Positions 17,827 to 27,538 of a stretch of 64,000 bases of DNA are shown piece after piece. The stretch is from Candidatus Gastranaerophilales bacterium (GTDB taxonomy: Bacteria > Cyanobacteriota > Vampirovibrionia > Gastranaerophilales > Gastranaerophilaceae). Location: contig CALVEH010000004.1 in NCBI GenBank assembly GCA_944326545.1, positions 206,484 through 270,483 on the forward strand. The letters run 5' to 3'. Positions within the stretch are counted from its first letter, which is position 1. Each line of letters begins with the position of its first letter. The translations under genes and the position numbers were made by a program. Below the pieces are notes generated by a model. That model was not told the origin of the DNA, made no database searches, and saw only the letters and a list, made by a program, of their open reading frames with translations.

Positions 17827-17855
17827 ATAATATTAAATTTTACTGGTATTTTCAA
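17827..17855 (-). promoter_or_regulatory. Promoter of the J-domain/PspA operon
   Basis: On the minus strand TTGAAA (17855-17850), 17 bases and TATTAT (17832-17827) lie 33 bases ahead of the first gene of the operon. This fits a housekeeping sigma rather than an alternative stress sigma. Confidence 0.5.
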
Positions 17856-18039
17856 GTTTTTTCTTTTAAAAATACAAAATATATGATACTATTGTCTTAG
17901 CTTATAATATAAAGATTTAATAATTAGTATGAATTTATAAATCAATTTTAAATAAATACATTGAATTTAGCTCAAATGCGCTTTGCGCGCGTTTGTGTAT
18001 GTGTATATATAGAATAAGAGGTACAGGACAATCGACACA

Positions 18040-19569
18040 ATGACTTTATTAACAGCACTCTTAATAATTGCCCTTCTCGCTGCCGTGGGCTTAGGCGCAT
18101 TGGCATTTGCAGCTGTGCAAAAGAAAAAAACAGTGCTGGCACTTTATGAAAAACTTTCTAAAGAAACAGAAGAAAAAGAAAATCTTTTGAAAAAAGAAGC
18201 AATGATTCAAGCGAAAGAAGCATTGCACCTTGAACGTGAAAAATTTGACGACGAAGTTAGAGAACGCCGTCAAGACCTGCAAAGGGCAGAAGATAAGCTT
18301 CTTAAAAAAGAAGATATGCTTGAGGATAAAATCCAAGAAGCTACAGACAAAGAATATGCTGCTCAAAAGAAAATGGATGAACTTCTTGAAAAAGAAGACT
18401 ACCTTGCAGATTTAATTGCAAAACAAATCGAAGAAACAGAAAAAATTGCAGGAATGTCTCGAGAAGAAGCAAGACACATGTTGATGGAACAACTTAAACA
18501 AGACCTTCAACAAGAACAAATGCAATTAATCAGAGAAAATGAAGCTAAAATCAGAGAAACAGCTAAACAAACAGCACAAGATATTCTTTCAACAACAATG
18601 CAAAGATGTGCTATAGATCAGGTTGTAGAGTCAACAGTTTCTGTTGTAAACCTTCCTTCTGATGAGATGAAAGGTCGTATCATAGGACGTGAAGGTCGTA
18701 ACATCAGAACGTTAGAAACACTTACAGGTGTTGACCTTATTATTGACGATACTCCTGAGGCTGTTGTACTTTCAAGCTTTGACCCCGTAAGACGTGAGAT
18801 AGCAAAAGTTGCTTTAGAAAAACTCATCTCTGACGGACGTATCCACCCTGTAAGAATTGAAGAAATGGTGGAAAAAGCTCAGGAAGAAATTGAAGAAAAA
18901 ATTAAAAAAGAAGGTGAAAATGCAGCCGTTGATATGGGTGTATTGAACCTTCATAAAGAGTTGATAAAAACATTAGGCCGTTTGTATTACAGAACAAGCT
19001 ACGGTCAAAATGTTTTAAAACACTCATTAGAAGTCGGACACATTGCAGGTATGTTGGCTGCAGAACTCGGTGCTAACGTACAAGTTGCAAAGCGTGCAGG
19101 GCTTTTACATGACATAGGCAAAGCTGTTGACCAAACTCAAGAAGGAACACATATTGAGCTTGGTGTTGAGCTTGCCCGTCGTTATGGTGAAAGAGAAGAA
19201 ATTGTTCACGCAATCGAAGCTCACCACGATGATGTTACAGCAAATACGATTGAAGCAGTTTTGGTAAAACTTGCGGATGCTATATCAGCCGGACGCCCCG
19301 GTTCAAGACGTGATACTCTTGAAATTTACATCAAAAGACTTAAAAAGATTGAAGAAATCGCTTCAAGCTATGAAGGAATTAAACAGTCTTTTGCCGTACA
19401 AGCGGGTCGTGAGGTTAGGATTATCGTCCAACCTGACATGTTCGATGATTTGGCAAGCGCAAAGTTAGCCCGTGATATTGCTAAGCGTATTGAAGAAGAA
19501 CTCGATTATCCGGGTCAAATCAGAGTAACTGTTGTTAGAGAAATCAGAACAACTGAAATAGCAAAATAG
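18040..19569 (+). CDS. rny: Ribonuclease Y
   Basis: A membrane-bound endoribonuclease that initiates mRNA decay. The 509-residue protein has an N-terminal membrane helix (about 5-27), a long charged coiled coil to about 190, a KH domain with [17 protein letters not shown], and an HD domain with [11 protein letters not shown] and IEAHHDDV. These are in family order and length. AAGAGGTACAGG lies somewhat far (about 15 bases) before the ATG, and TATAAT at 17903-17908 is a possible -10 box. ymdB and a PHP protein follow. Close rny-ymdB pairing is common in bacteria. Confidence 0.97.
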   Translation: MTLLTALLIIALLAAVGLGALAFAAVQKKKTVLALYEKLSKETEEKENLLKKEAMIQAKEALHLEREKFDDEVRERRQDLQRAEDKLLKKEDMLEDKIQEATDKEYAAQKKMDELLEKEDYLADLIAKQIEETEKIAGMSREEARHMLMEQLKQDLQQEQMQLIRENEAKIRETAKQTAQDILSTTMQRCAIDQVVESTVSVVNLPSDEMKGRIIGREGRNIRTLETLTGVDLIIDDTPEAVVLSSFDPVRREIAKVALEKLISDGRIHPVRIEEMVEKAQEEIEEKIKKEGENAAVDMGVLNLHKELIKTLGRLYYRTSYGQNVLKHSLEVGHIAGMLAAELGANVQVAKRAGLLHDIGKAVDQTQEGTHIELGVELARRYGEREEIVHAIEAHHDDVTANTIEAVLVKLADAISAGRPGSRRDTLEIYIKRLKKIEEIASSYEGIKQSFAVQAGREVRIIVQPDMFDDLASAKLARDIAKRIEEELDYPGQIRVTVVREIRTTEIAK

Positions 19570-19725
19570 TGGATCTAATCCAAGACAGCGGATTTTCGGA
19601 CGGGCGCCGAGTGAGGCAAAACCGAACCCAGCCCGGGGAGCGATGTCCGAAGTGAGCCAAAGCAAAGCGCAGCGAACGACAGGACAGAGCGAGAAGAAAA
19701 TCAAAGACAGCGGATTTTTCCAACG
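19569..19725. repeat. Repeat family D island between rny and ymdB
   Basis: This stretch begins directly after the rny stop codon. It is much richer in G+C than its surroundings and carries two copies of the CAAGACAGCGGATTTT core (about 19582 and 19706). The same core occurs inverted at 41600-41930. The reading frames across it on the minus strand look coincidental. Confidence 0.65.
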
Positions 19726-19756
19726 GTAGTGATTTGACCTGTACGCACAGGCAAAT

Positions 19757-20587
19757 ATGACACAAGAAAATGAACAAATTAAAGTACTATTTTTAGGCGA
19801 CATGGTAGGCCGCCCCGGACGTGGTGTTGTAAAACATTACTTGGGCGACCTGCTTGCGTCTGAAAACAAAACTTACGATTTTATAATAGCTAATGTAGAA
19901 AATGCATCCCACGGTTTTGGTTTAACAGAAAAAAACCACAAGGAACTTGGAGAAATCGGCATAAACTGTTTTACTTCAGGCAACCACATTTGGGATAAAA
20001 AAGACGTTTATTCATACATCAACAATTCCGACAAATTGATTCGCCCGTGGAATTATCCTAAAGGTACTTACGGAGTCGGTTACAGAATTTTTGATGTCAA
20101 AAATACTAAAATTGCGGTTTTAAATTTTCTTGGCAGAACATTTATGAACCCTGTTGATTCTCCATGGGAAATTATACAAAACGAAATTGAACAAATAAAA
20201 GCACAAGCTCCCATTGTTATTGTAGATTTCCATGCAGAAGCTACCGCAGAAAAAATTTGTTTTGGAAAATTCTGTTCGGAATACAAAATTAGTGCTGTTT
20301 TAGGTACGCACACTCACGTACAAACAGCAGATGAAAAAATTATTAACGATTACACTGCATACATCACAGATGCGGGCTTTTGCGGAGCGCATAACTCCGT
20401 AATCGGTATGGCTTATGAGTCTTCTGTAAAAAGGCTTGTTACGAGCATTCCTGAAAGATTTGATATAGACGAAAGCCCCATTCTTGAACTCAACGCTGTT
20501 GAGATGAGCTTTGACGCCGTTTCAGGGCAAGCACAAAGCATAAAAAGAATTCAGTACATAAAAGATATGAGTGAGGAAAATAAATGA
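19757..20587 (+). CDS. ymdB: YmdB-type metallophosphoesterase (2',3'-cyclic nucleotide phosphodiesterase)
   Basis: A dinuclear metal phosphodiesterase of the TIGR00282 family. Visible metal-site motifs are KVLFLGDMVGRPGR (9-22), IANVENASHGFG, FTSGNHIWDKK, IVDFHAEATAEK and LGTHTHVQTADE, all in family order over 276 residues. In Firmicutes the protein hydrolyses 2',3'-cyclic nucleotides and affects biofilm and motility decisions. No strong ribosome binding site precedes the ATG because repeat D abuts it; the start was chosen to give the standard N-terminal strand. It follows rny. Confidence 0.92.
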   Translation: MTQENEQIKVLFLGDMVGRPGRGVVKHYLGDLLASENKTYDFIIANVENASHGFGLTEKNHKELGEIGINCFTSGNHIWDKKDVYSYINNSDKLIRPWNYPKGTYGVGYRIFDVKNTKIAVLNFLGRTFMNPVDSPWEIIQNEIEQIKAQAPIVIVDFHAEATAEKICFGKFCSEYKISAVLGTHTHVQTADEKIINDYTAYITDAGFCGAHNSVIGMAYESSVKRLVTSIPERFDIDESPILELNAVEMSFDAVSGQAQSIKRIQYIKDMSEENK

Positions 20588-20602
20588 AGAAAGGATAGAA
20601 AG

Positions 20603-21469
20603 GTGAAAGTCGATTTACACATTCACACAATCTATTCGGACGGCGTTTTTAGCCCCGAAAAGATTGTGGATACTGCTATTGACGCAGGATTGAATGCTAT
20701 TGCGATTACAGATCACGATAATGTTCTGGCGTATCCGATAGCCGTAAATTATGCTCAAAAAATCGCAAAAGAAAAAAATACTTCGGCATTAGAAATCTTA
20801 CCGGGCGTTGAAATCAATACGATTTATAAAGACACGGAAATTCATATTCTCGGTTACTTTATGAATCGTGAAGATGAAGATTTTCAAGCAATGTTAAAAT
20901 CACAACAAAAAGCCCGTATTGAACAGACCGAAGAAATTCTTCATCTTTTGAATAAAAAAGAGGGGATACATATAACTTTTGATAAATTAAAAAGCCTTGT
21001 TGCCGAAGGCGGAAGTATAGGCCGTCCGCATATTGCCAAAGCCATAACACTGGCAGGCGGTACAAACAGTGTTATGGAAGCTTATAACAAATACATAAAC
21101 AACGATTCGGACGTTTATGTACAAAGAAAGACAATCTCTCCGCACGAGGCTATCGAAATAATCTACGATGCAGGCGGAATACCTGTTTTTGCACATCCTT
21201 TTGATGTTGAAGATGCAGAAACTCTTATCAGAGAATTTATGCACTACGGCTTAAGAGGGGTTGAGGCATATCACAGAAAACACTCACCTGCTATGGTTGA
21301 ATATTATTCAAGTATCGCAGAAAAGAACGGGTTGATTATAACGGGTGGCTCGGATTTCCATGCACCAAACCCTAATAACGGTCAAATTATCCTTGGGAAA
21401 AACTTTATTCCGGAATGGATTTATGACAAATTAATGAAAGAGAAAAAACAACTCGACTTGGCTCGCTAA
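20603..21469 (+). CDS. PHP-domain phosphoesterase (RNase AM / nucleotide 3',5'-bisphosphatase-like)
   Basis: The 288-residue PHP protein has the metal-binding motifs DLHIHTIYSDGVFSP (4-18), AITDHDN, GVEINT, FAHPFDVED and GGSDFHAPN. This layout matches the YciV/TrpH group, which hydrolyses 3',5'-nucleoside bisphosphates and trims RNA 5' ends. It starts with GTG, with AAGGATAGAAAG upstream, 15 bases after ymdB. The rny-ymdB-PHP order groups three RNA/nucleotide-degradation enzymes. Confidence 0.88.
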   Translation: MKVDLHIHTIYSDGVFSPEKIVDTAIDAGLNAIAITDHDNVLAYPIAVNYAQKIAKEKNTSALEILPGVEINTIYKDTEIHILGYFMNREDEDFQAMLKSQQKARIEQTEEILHLLNKKEGIHITFDKLKSLVAEGGSIGRPHIAKAITLAGGTNSVMEAYNKYINNDSDVYVQRKTISPHEAIEIIYDAGGIPVFAHPFDVEDAETLIREFMHYGLRGVEAYHRKHSPAMVEYYSSIAEKNGLIITGGSDFHAPNPNNGQIILGKNFIPEWIYDKLMKEKKQLDLAR

Positions 21470-21506
21470 TTAAAAAGCTAGGCTAAATTAAACAAAGAGA
21501 CTTGAT

Positions 21507-22148
21507 ATGAAAAAACTCAATGCTTTTAATATGGTAGAAATTATGATTGTAGTTTGCCTTTTGGTGACTACAGTCATACTTTGTCTGCCTATTATTTTTA
21601 ACAACTCTAAAGAAGCAAGAATTATTGCGGGTTGGAAAAGGCTTTATACAGAAGCTGAAACAAACTTTGAAGTTTTTAATGTCGGTGATATGGAGCGAAT
21701 ACAGTCTGTTTGTTCCAGTAATATAGAAGATAAGGATTCTGAAATATACAAAATAATAGCTCCTTATCTTAATATTGATTTGAGTAAAAATACCAAAAAT
21801 TTAAAATATTATCATTATCGTTTTAAAAACGGAGCACAGGTGCCTATGCAGTCTAATGTGTTTACAAAACGGTTTGCATATCAAGAAAACGGTAATGTTG
21901 TCGGTTTTAGATGGCTTGATTGCAAGTGTGAAGGTGACGAACCTTGCGCTACAGCTCTTTTTGATATGAACGGAACCAAAGCACCGAACCGTATAGGAAA
22001 AGATATTTTTGGCATTTATTTATATAGAAACGGCATAGAAGCTTTTGGCTCAAAATACTCTAATGATAAGTTGGAAAGAGAATGTAACAACCTTCATTCA
22101 AACGGTATGAGCTGTTCTGAGTACTACCTTAGAGGCGGAAAGTTTTAA
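21507..22148 (+). CDS. Type IV pilin-like / pseudopilin protein
   Basis: The N-terminus MKKLNA-FNMVEIMIVVCLLVTTVILCLPIIF is a prepilin signature. It has a short basic leader, probable cleavage before F7, and a glutamate at mature position 5 leading a hydrophobic helix; the usual Gly at -1 is Ala here. The remaining 180 residues form a Cys-containing head (CSS, DCKCEGDEPCATALFD, ECNN, GMSCSEYYL). It is probably an exported minor pilin or pseudopilin. It is alone, between the PHP gene and flhB, with no other pilus genes in the window. Confidence 0.8.
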   Translation: MKKLNAFNMVEIMIVVCLLVTTVILCLPIIFNNSKEARIIAGWKRLYTEAETNFEVFNVGDMERIQSVCSSNIEDKDSEIYKIIAPYLNIDLSKNTKNLKYYHYRFKNGAQVPMQSNVFTKRFAYQENGNVVGFRWLDCKCEGDEPCATALFDMNGTKAPNRIGKDIFGIYLYRNGIEAFGSKYSNDKLERECNNLHSNGMSCSEYYLRGGKF

Positions 22149-22259
22149 AACACTAGTTCAAATACATGTTGACTATGAACATATATACTATTATATTTCA
22201 TGATAAGATGTTGATGTAAGTTGAGTAAGGATAGAATAAAAAGTTAGGACCCTTTCCCC

Positions 22260-23357
22260 ATGGGTGATGAAGATAAGCAGTTTGAGGCATCCCACCAAAA
22301 ACTGGAAAAAGCGAGAAAAGAAGGTCAGGTTGTAAAATCAAAAGATTTTTCAACTGCTGTTGCGATGATTGTTATGTTTTTTGCAATAGCTAAGCTTTCT
22401 CCGTTTATTTTTGATCAAATATCACGACTTTTTGTTTTGTGTTATGAACAGATACCAAACCAACATCTCGAAAATATCGGTTTGCCGTATCTTTTGTTTA
22501 TTACTCTTGTTCCTACGGTGCTTATTATAGGGCCAATTCTTGCATTAGCTATGTTTATTGCAATTATCGGGGATTTTATTCAGGTAGGGCCGTTGTTTAC
22601 TACAACACCGCTTGCTCCAAAACTCGACAAACTTAACCCGACAAAGTATTTTAAAAACTTAATGTCGATTAAAACTTTGTTTGAACTTGTAAAAAACATC
22701 ATCAAGGTTGTTATTTTAGGCTATGTAGGCTGGTCTGTTTACAGTTCTCACTTCGAAATTATTTTAGGACTTGCTGCTATGGATAACCACTTTGCGGTAA
22801 TGCAGGAGTTCGGCGCATTGATTATGGACTTTGTAATAAAAGCAAGTATTGCGTTTTTGATAATTTCTGCAGCTGATTACGGTATGACAAGATGGAAGTT
22901 TTTGCAAGACCAAAAGATGTCCTTTAAAGAGGTAAAAGACGAATATAAAAACACAGAAGGTGACCCAAATGTTAAAGCTGCATTGCGTCAACGCCGTCAA
23001 CAAATGATGCAACAAGGTATGATGGATGCTGTTCCTGATTCTGATTTTGTTGTTACAAATCCTACGCATGTTGCTTGCGCATTAAAGTATGATCAAGAGA
23101 CAATGGAATCACCTAAGCTTGTTGCAAAAGGTACAGAGCTGTTTGCAAAAAAGATTATAGATATAGCAAGAGAACACGGTGTGCCTGTGGTAGAGAATCC
23201 GCCTGTTGCACGTGCGCTTTTCAGACTTGTTGATGTAAACAGAGAAATTCCGCCTGATTTGTACAAAGCTGTCGCAGAAATTTTACTGTTTGTATATAAT
23301 TTGCGAAATTCTCAAAAACCTAGTAATATAAAAACTAATAAGAGTGATAAAAAATAA
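22260..23357 (+). CDS. flhB: FlhB/SctU-type export-gate protein, copy 1
   Basis: The 365-residue switch protein of flagellar/type III export has an N-terminal charged segment, four membrane segments (about 30-215) and a cytoplasmic domain. The self-cleavage motif N-P-T-H (in DFVVTNPTHVACALKYD, near 262) is intact and is followed by VAKGTELFAKKIIDIAREHGVPVVENPPVARALF. It differs from the usual start (EKTEEATPKK) by the shorter EDKQFEASHQKLEKARKEGQVVKSKD. The next gene, a FliA-like sigma factor, starts 3 bases after the stop. A second copy is at 33355. Confidence 0.93.
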   Translation: MGDEDKQFEASHQKLEKARKEGQVVKSKDFSTAVAMIVMFFAIAKLSPFIFDQISRLFVLCYEQIPNQHLENIGLPYLLFITLVPTVLIIGPILALAMFIAIIGDFIQVGPLFTTTPLAPKLDKLNPTKYFKNLMSIKTLFELVKNIIKVVILGYVGWSVYSSHFEIILGLAAMDNHFAVMQEFGALIMDFVIKASIAFLIISAADYGMTRWKFLQDQKMSFKEVKDEYKNTEGDPNVKAALRQRRQQMMQQGMMDAVPDSDFVVTNPTHVACALKYDQETMESPKLVAKGTELFAKKIIDIAREHGVPVVENPPVARALFRLVDVNREIPPDLYKAVAEILLFVYNLRNSQKPSNIKTNKSDKK

Positions 23358-23359
23358 TC

Positions 23360-24028
23360 ATGATTAATAACACTTCTCAAAACAAAATTAAAGAATATAT
23401 TTCTATAGTAGAAAAGGTAGCTAAAGTCGAGCACAGACGTATTCCGTCTCACATGGTCGACTATGAAGAGCTTGTTTCTATTGGTATTATTGCCGTTCAA
23501 GCAATGATTAAAAACAAAACACCTGAACAGCTTGAAAAATATAATACTTCATACATTGCAACAGCTGTAAGATGGGCTATAAGAAACGAGCTTAGAAACA
23601 GATATAAATGGTATACTCTAAAACATAATAAGACTGAAGAAGAAAGCGCCGAAAACGGTTCTGATGGCGATTTGGATGTTTCTCCCGGTAAAGTTAGAGA
23701 AGCTATCTATGAAACTATTCTTTCTATAGATTCTATTGCTGCTGCTTCTTCCGATAATGATTCTCCGTTCGATTTTATCAAGGATCCTCATGCTTTACCT
23801 GATGAAAAAGCGGAAATCAGTGAGCTTGGTAAAGCTATAAGAGAAGCTATTGCAACACTTCCTCAAAAAGACAGACTGGTTGTTGAATATAGATTCTACA
23901 GAAATATGCAGGTAAAGGAAATCGCAGAACAGGTTGGTTTATCTTCTTCTCGTATTACAAGGATTGTTCAAGCGGCATTGAACCATGTTAGGGAATATCT
24001 TGTCGCCCACGAACATTACGGTTATTGA
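23360..24028 (+). CDS. fliA: Sigma-70 family factor, FliA/sigma-28-like
   Basis: The 222 residues contain a compact region 2 (VDYEELVSIGIIAVQAMI, YIATAVRWAIRNELRNRYKW) and region 4 with a helix-turn-helix (LPQKDRLVVEYRFYRNMQVKEIAEQVGLSSSRITRIVQAALNHVREYL). A linker of about 70 poorly conserved residues lies between them. Region 1.1 is absent. The size and the 3-base spacing behind flhB fit the motility/export-specific sigma group. The gene symbol is a functional guess. A sensor kinase follows. Confidence 0.85.
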   Translation: MINNTSQNKIKEYISIVEKVAKVEHRRIPSHMVDYEELVSIGIIAVQAMIKNKTPEQLEKYNTSYIATAVRWAIRNELRNRYKWYTLKHNKTEEESAENGSDGDLDVSPGKVREAIYETILSIDSIAAASSDNDSPFDFIKDPHALPDEKAEISELGKAIREAIATLPQKDRLVVEYRFYRNMQVKEIAEQVGLSSSRITRIVQAALNHVREYLVAHEHYGY

Positions 24029-24094
24029 TTTTTGGACAAATATTGTAAACGTTTTGTTCGCATCAAGTTAGAAAATAAATTGAAGCAGGTTTAA

Positions 24095-25099
24095 GTGCAG
24101 AGTTTTATTATTGTTTTATTGCTGATAATTTGTGTAGCCCTGATTGTTTGGCTTGTTTCCTTGTATTTTAAGTATCAGGAGCTTAAAAAAACTTTCAGAA
24201 ATCATAAAAAAATCTTAAGAAGCGTTACTCGAACAATCAACTCTGTGCGCTACGGGAATTTGTATGAACGTGTTCCGGACGAGACTTCTTCTGTTTTACC
24301 TAATCTCTCTCAAAGCGTAAACTCTATGATTGAAGCGATTGTTGATAGAGAAGGTATGATAAAAGAATACCAAAGCGAGTTGAATAAAAAAATCAATGTT
24401 TTAACAGAAGTAGAAGAACTCAAAGAAGATTTTGTTGCAACGCTTACGCATGATTTAAAAGTTCCGATTCTTGCCGAAAAAAATATGCTGGCATTTCTTT
24501 TAGACAATCGTTTTGGAGAACTTAACGACAGACAAAAAGAAGCCTTAGGATATTTACAAAGTTCAAACAAAGAGCTTGTTGAGCTTGTGGAAATTATTTT
24601 AGAAACATACAAACTTAACGAAACAAAAATAGAACTCCACAAAGAAGAAAAAGACGTAAACAGTATGATTGAAGAAATCATTGAGCAAATGCGTCCGATT
24701 GCAGATACTGATTCTATTACGATTAATTACTGGACTGAGTTCTACAATAGAGTTTCAATAGACGAGTTTTACATAAAAAGAGCGTTAAAAAACCTTATCC
24801 TAAACGCTATCTCTTTTAGCGAGCCAAGCTCAAAAATAGATGTCGCGCTATGCAATGATGACAAAAATATCTATATAAAAATCACAAACTACGGAAAAAG
24901 CATAAAACGAGAAGAAATAGCTCACGTTTTTGATAAATACTACACTACTGCTAAAAAATTCCGTAAAGTAGGTACAGGGCTTGGGCTATACCTGTCAAAC
25001 CGAATTGTTAAAGCTCATAATGGGGAAATTATCATAGAAACTGATTCATACAATATCCCTTACACAACGTTTATGATTAAACTACCTATTTTTTTATAG
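24095..25099 (+). CDS. Membrane sensor histidine kinase
   Basis: The 334-residue kinase has one N-terminal membrane segment (about 4-24), a HAMP-like linker (SVRYGNLYERVPDETSS), a HisKA domain with the phospho-acceptor histidine in ATLTHDLKVPILAE, and an ATPase domain with KNLILNAISFS and VGTGLGLYLSNRIVKAH. There is no sizeable periplasmic sensor domain, so it probably senses at the membrane or through a partner. It starts with GTG, preceded by GAAGCAGGT. No response regulator is next to it. It may be co-transcribed with flhB and fliA. Confidence 0.92.
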   Translation: MQSFIIVLLLIICVALIVWLVSLYFKYQELKKTFRNHKKILRSVTRTINSVRYGNLYERVPDETSSVLPNLSQSVNSMIEAIVDREGMIKEYQSELNKKINVLTEVEELKEDFVATLTHDLKVPILAEKNMLAFLLDNRFGELNDRQKEALGYLQSSNKELVELVEIILETYKLNETKIELHKEEKDVNSMIEEIIEQMRPIADTDSITINYWTEFYNRVSIDEFYIKRALKNLILNAISFSEPSSKIDVALCNDDKNIYIKITNYGKSIKREEIAHVFDKYYTTAKKFRKVGTGLGLYLSNRIVKAHNGEIIIETDSYNIPYTTFMIKLPIFL

Positions 25100-25718
25100 G
25101 GTTTCAATATTTTGGCGAGCTATGATAATTGAACACTTCAATTGTTGACGACAAGTTCATTCTCAACTGCTTAGGGCCGCAGGCCTTCCCACTACTAAAT
25201 ACATCATTTATAATTTTTATAAGGCTTCCTTATCTTGGTGAACTATGATAATTGAACATTTCAATTGTTGACTACAAGTTCATTCTCAATGTTTAGGGCC
25301 GCAGGCCTTCCCACTACTGAATACATCATTTATAATTTTTATAAGGCTTCCTTATCTTGGCGGACTATGATAATTAAATACTTCAATTGTTGACGACAAG
25401 TTCACATTTTTTTGTTTCATAAGGCTTCAATATCTTGGCGAGCTATGATAATTGAACACTTCAATTGTTGACGACAAGTTCATTCTCAACTGCTTAGAGC
25501 CGCAGGCTTTCCCACTACTAAATACATCATTTATAATTTTTATAAGGCTTCCATATCTTGGTGAACTATGAAAATTTCACAGCTCAATTATTGACGACAA
25601 GTCCACATTTTTTTGTTTCATAAGGCTTCCTTATCTTGGCGGACTATGATAATTAAATACTTCAATTATTGACAACAAGTCCACTTGGAGTTGTTTAGGG
25701 TGCTTTTTCATCATCAGC
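25098..25718. repeat. Tandem array of repeat family B (six units)
   Basis: Six direct units begin with TAAGGCTTC[CA]NTATCTTGG (or a variant) near 25098, 25219, 25341, 25419, 25541 and 25620. They alternate between a long form of about 122 bases and a short form of about 78 bases that lacks the GGGCCGCAGGCCTTCCCACTA segment. Each unit has the hairpin AATTGAACACTTCAATT (or variants) followed by TTGACGACAAGT. It fills the gap between the convergent kinase and sdaAA genes. Related arrays lie at 29007, 34471 and 40848. Confidence 0.85.
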
Positions 25719-25721
25719 TAT

Positions 25722-26621
25722 CTATTTAGAATTTTCTTCCTGCCATTTTTGAGAAAGATCTTCGGTTATTTTTAGCCCTGTTGGTGTAGTTGCGAGACCT
25801 GCTTCAGAACTTTCTTTGAGCCTTGGTGACATCATCTCGCCTACTTGTTTCATCGCATCAACAACTTCATCTATTGGTATAACCGATTTTATACCGGCTA
25901 AAGCAAGTTCTGCGCCTGTTAGTGCATAAATTCCCAAAAACGCATTACGTTTAACACAGGGAACTTCTACCAAACCTGCTACGGGGTCACAAACGAGCCC
26001 CATAATGTTTTTTAGCGTAAGTGCCGCAGATTCTAAAATTTGCTCGTTTGTGCCGTCATAAAGCTCTGTAACAGCAGCGGCCGCCATTGCCGCAGCAACA
26101 CCGCATTCACTTTGACATCCTGCAACAGCACCTGCAAGTGCAAGTTTATTAGAAACAATTTTGCCGATAAGACCTGCTGTAATAAGGGCGTTGATTTCTT
26201 TTTCTTCATCAGCGTTGAGCTCTTGTGCTACTGCTATGATAGCTGATGGTACTATTCCGCAAGAACCTGCCGTAGGACAGGCTGCAATTTTACCCATTCT
26301 TGCGTTTTGTTCTATTGTCGCAAGCGAGTATGTTAAAACATTTTTGTGCAATTCTGAAAATAAAGACTGACCTTTTTTATACATTTCAAGAAGCTTTGCG
26401 CAATCATCTCCGCACATTCCGCTTTGAGATTTTTCTTTTGATTTAAGCCCTGATTTTACAGCTGCTTTCATAGCGTCTAGAATGTTTTTAACCTTTGAAC
26501 GCACCTCTTGTACGGAAATTTCTGAGTCTTGAGATTCTAAAATCTGACAGATTTCGTAAAGCTTTTTATTCTTTGTTTTAGTGTCTTCTAATATGTCTGC
26601 AAAGTTTTTTTGTTTTATCAT
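25722..26621 (-). CDS. sdaAA: L-serine dehydratase, alpha subunit
   Basis: An iron-sulfur enzyme subunit that deaminates L-serine to pyruvate and ammonia. The 299-residue catalytic chain has SQSGMCGDDCAKLLEMYKKG, the cluster-ligand region IAACPTAGSCGIVPSAI, GCQSECGVAAAMAAAAV, and VCDPVAGLVEVPCVKRNAF with the other conserved cysteines. It ends with GLATTPTGLKITEDL. Its ATG overlaps the stop of the beta subunit gene by 4 bases, indicating translational coupling of the two-subunit (Bacillus/Clostridium-type) form. Confidence 0.96.
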   Translation of the reverse strand: MIKQKNFADILEDTKTKNKKLYEICQILESQDSEISVQEVRSKVKNILDAMKAAVKSGLKSKEKSQSGMCGDDCAKLLEMYKKGQSLFSELHKNVLTYSLATIEQNARMGKIAACPTAGSCGIVPSAIIAVAQELNADEEKEINALITAGLIGKIVSNKLALAGAVAGCQSECGVAAAMAAAAVTELYDGTNEQILESAALTLKNIMGLVCDPVAGLVEVPCVKRNAFLGIYALTGAELALAGIKSVIPIDEVVDAMKQVGEMMSPRLKESSEAGLATTPTGLKITEDLSQKWQEENSK

Positions 26622-27295
26622 TTTTTCAACACTTCTACATTTCTTATTAAATATACTTCGTCAATTTTTTTAAGTTCGTTTATTATGTAATCTGAAATTT
26701 GACCATCGACGCAAATACCCATAGAGGCTTCTTGTCCTTTTGCGTTTCTGTCGCAGTGCATTGTTGCAATATTGATGTTTTGTCCTTGCAAAAGGGCTGT
26801 TACGCGGTATATCATACCGGGTTTATCTTTGTATATCAAAACGAGTGTGTCATAATCACCGTTGATGTTGAATTTGTAGCCGTTTATTTTTGTTATTGCT
26901 ACCTCGCCTGCACCTACGGAAATTCCGCTAATTTCCATCCGTTTTATGTTTTTATTTTCAAGAATTATATCAACAGCGTTTGGGTGTTTGTTATAATCCT
27001 CTGCGTATTCAAATTTATATTCTATGTTGAGTTTTTCTGCATCTAAGTAGGCTTTTTTTATTCTTTCGTTATCTACGTCATAGCCCAAAACGCCGCCTAA
27101 TAGTCCTTTATCCGTGCCGTGGCCTTTGCCTGTTTTGGCAAAAGAGTTGTAGAGTTTAAAGGTTACTTTATCAGGTTTTTCTCCAAATATTTTGCCTGCA
27201 AGATAACCTATACGGACAGCCCCTGCCGTGTGTGAGCTTGATGGGCCAATTATTATCGGGCCTATTACGTCAAATAATGTTTTGGCTTTTTCCAT
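26618..27295 (-). CDS. sdaAB: L-serine dehydratase, beta subunit
   Basis: The partner chain of the [4Fe-4S] serine dehydratase. The 225-residue protein begins with the beta-domain signature LFDVIGPIIIGPSSSHTAGAVRIG and GHGTDKGLLGGVLGYD. It ends with an ACT domain (about 150-225, LVLIYKDKPGMIYRVTALLQGQNINIATMHCDRN), probably for serine or allosteric effector binding. It is the first gene of the pair and starts at 27295. Confidence 0.96.
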   Translation of the reverse strand: MEKAKTLFDVIGPIIIGPSSSHTAGAVRIGYLAGKIFGEKPDKVTFKLYNSFAKTGKGHGTDKGLLGGVLGYDVDNERIKKAYLDAEKLNIEYKFEYAEDYNKHPNAVDIILENKNIKRMEISGISVGAGEVAITKINGYKFNINGDYDTLVLIYKDKPGMIYRVTALLQGQNINIATMHCDRNAKGQEASMGICVDGQISDYIINELKKIDEVYLIRNVEVLKK

Positions 27296-27538
27296 AGTTT
27301 GTTCAAAACCTTTTTAATAATGTATTTTATTGCGTCACTGTTATTATAATAATTTATTTAGGATTCAACAATACTAAATTTTATTGGAGAATAACGCAAA
27401 AAATAAAACTTTATTTCAAGGCTTTTTATATGGCGTTAAGCTCATTTGTGTGGACGAAATAACAAAATTTCTTTTGATTTTATTGCTTTTTCTTAATATA
27501 ATGAGTAAGCATCTATAATTTGTTAAAGGAAAAATATT

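Noticed and set aside
25098..25718. Regularly spaced repeats resembling a CRISPR array
   Set aside because: The repeated parts are far longer than CRISPR repeats, the between-repeat parts are themselves repeated, units alternate in length, and no cas genes are near.
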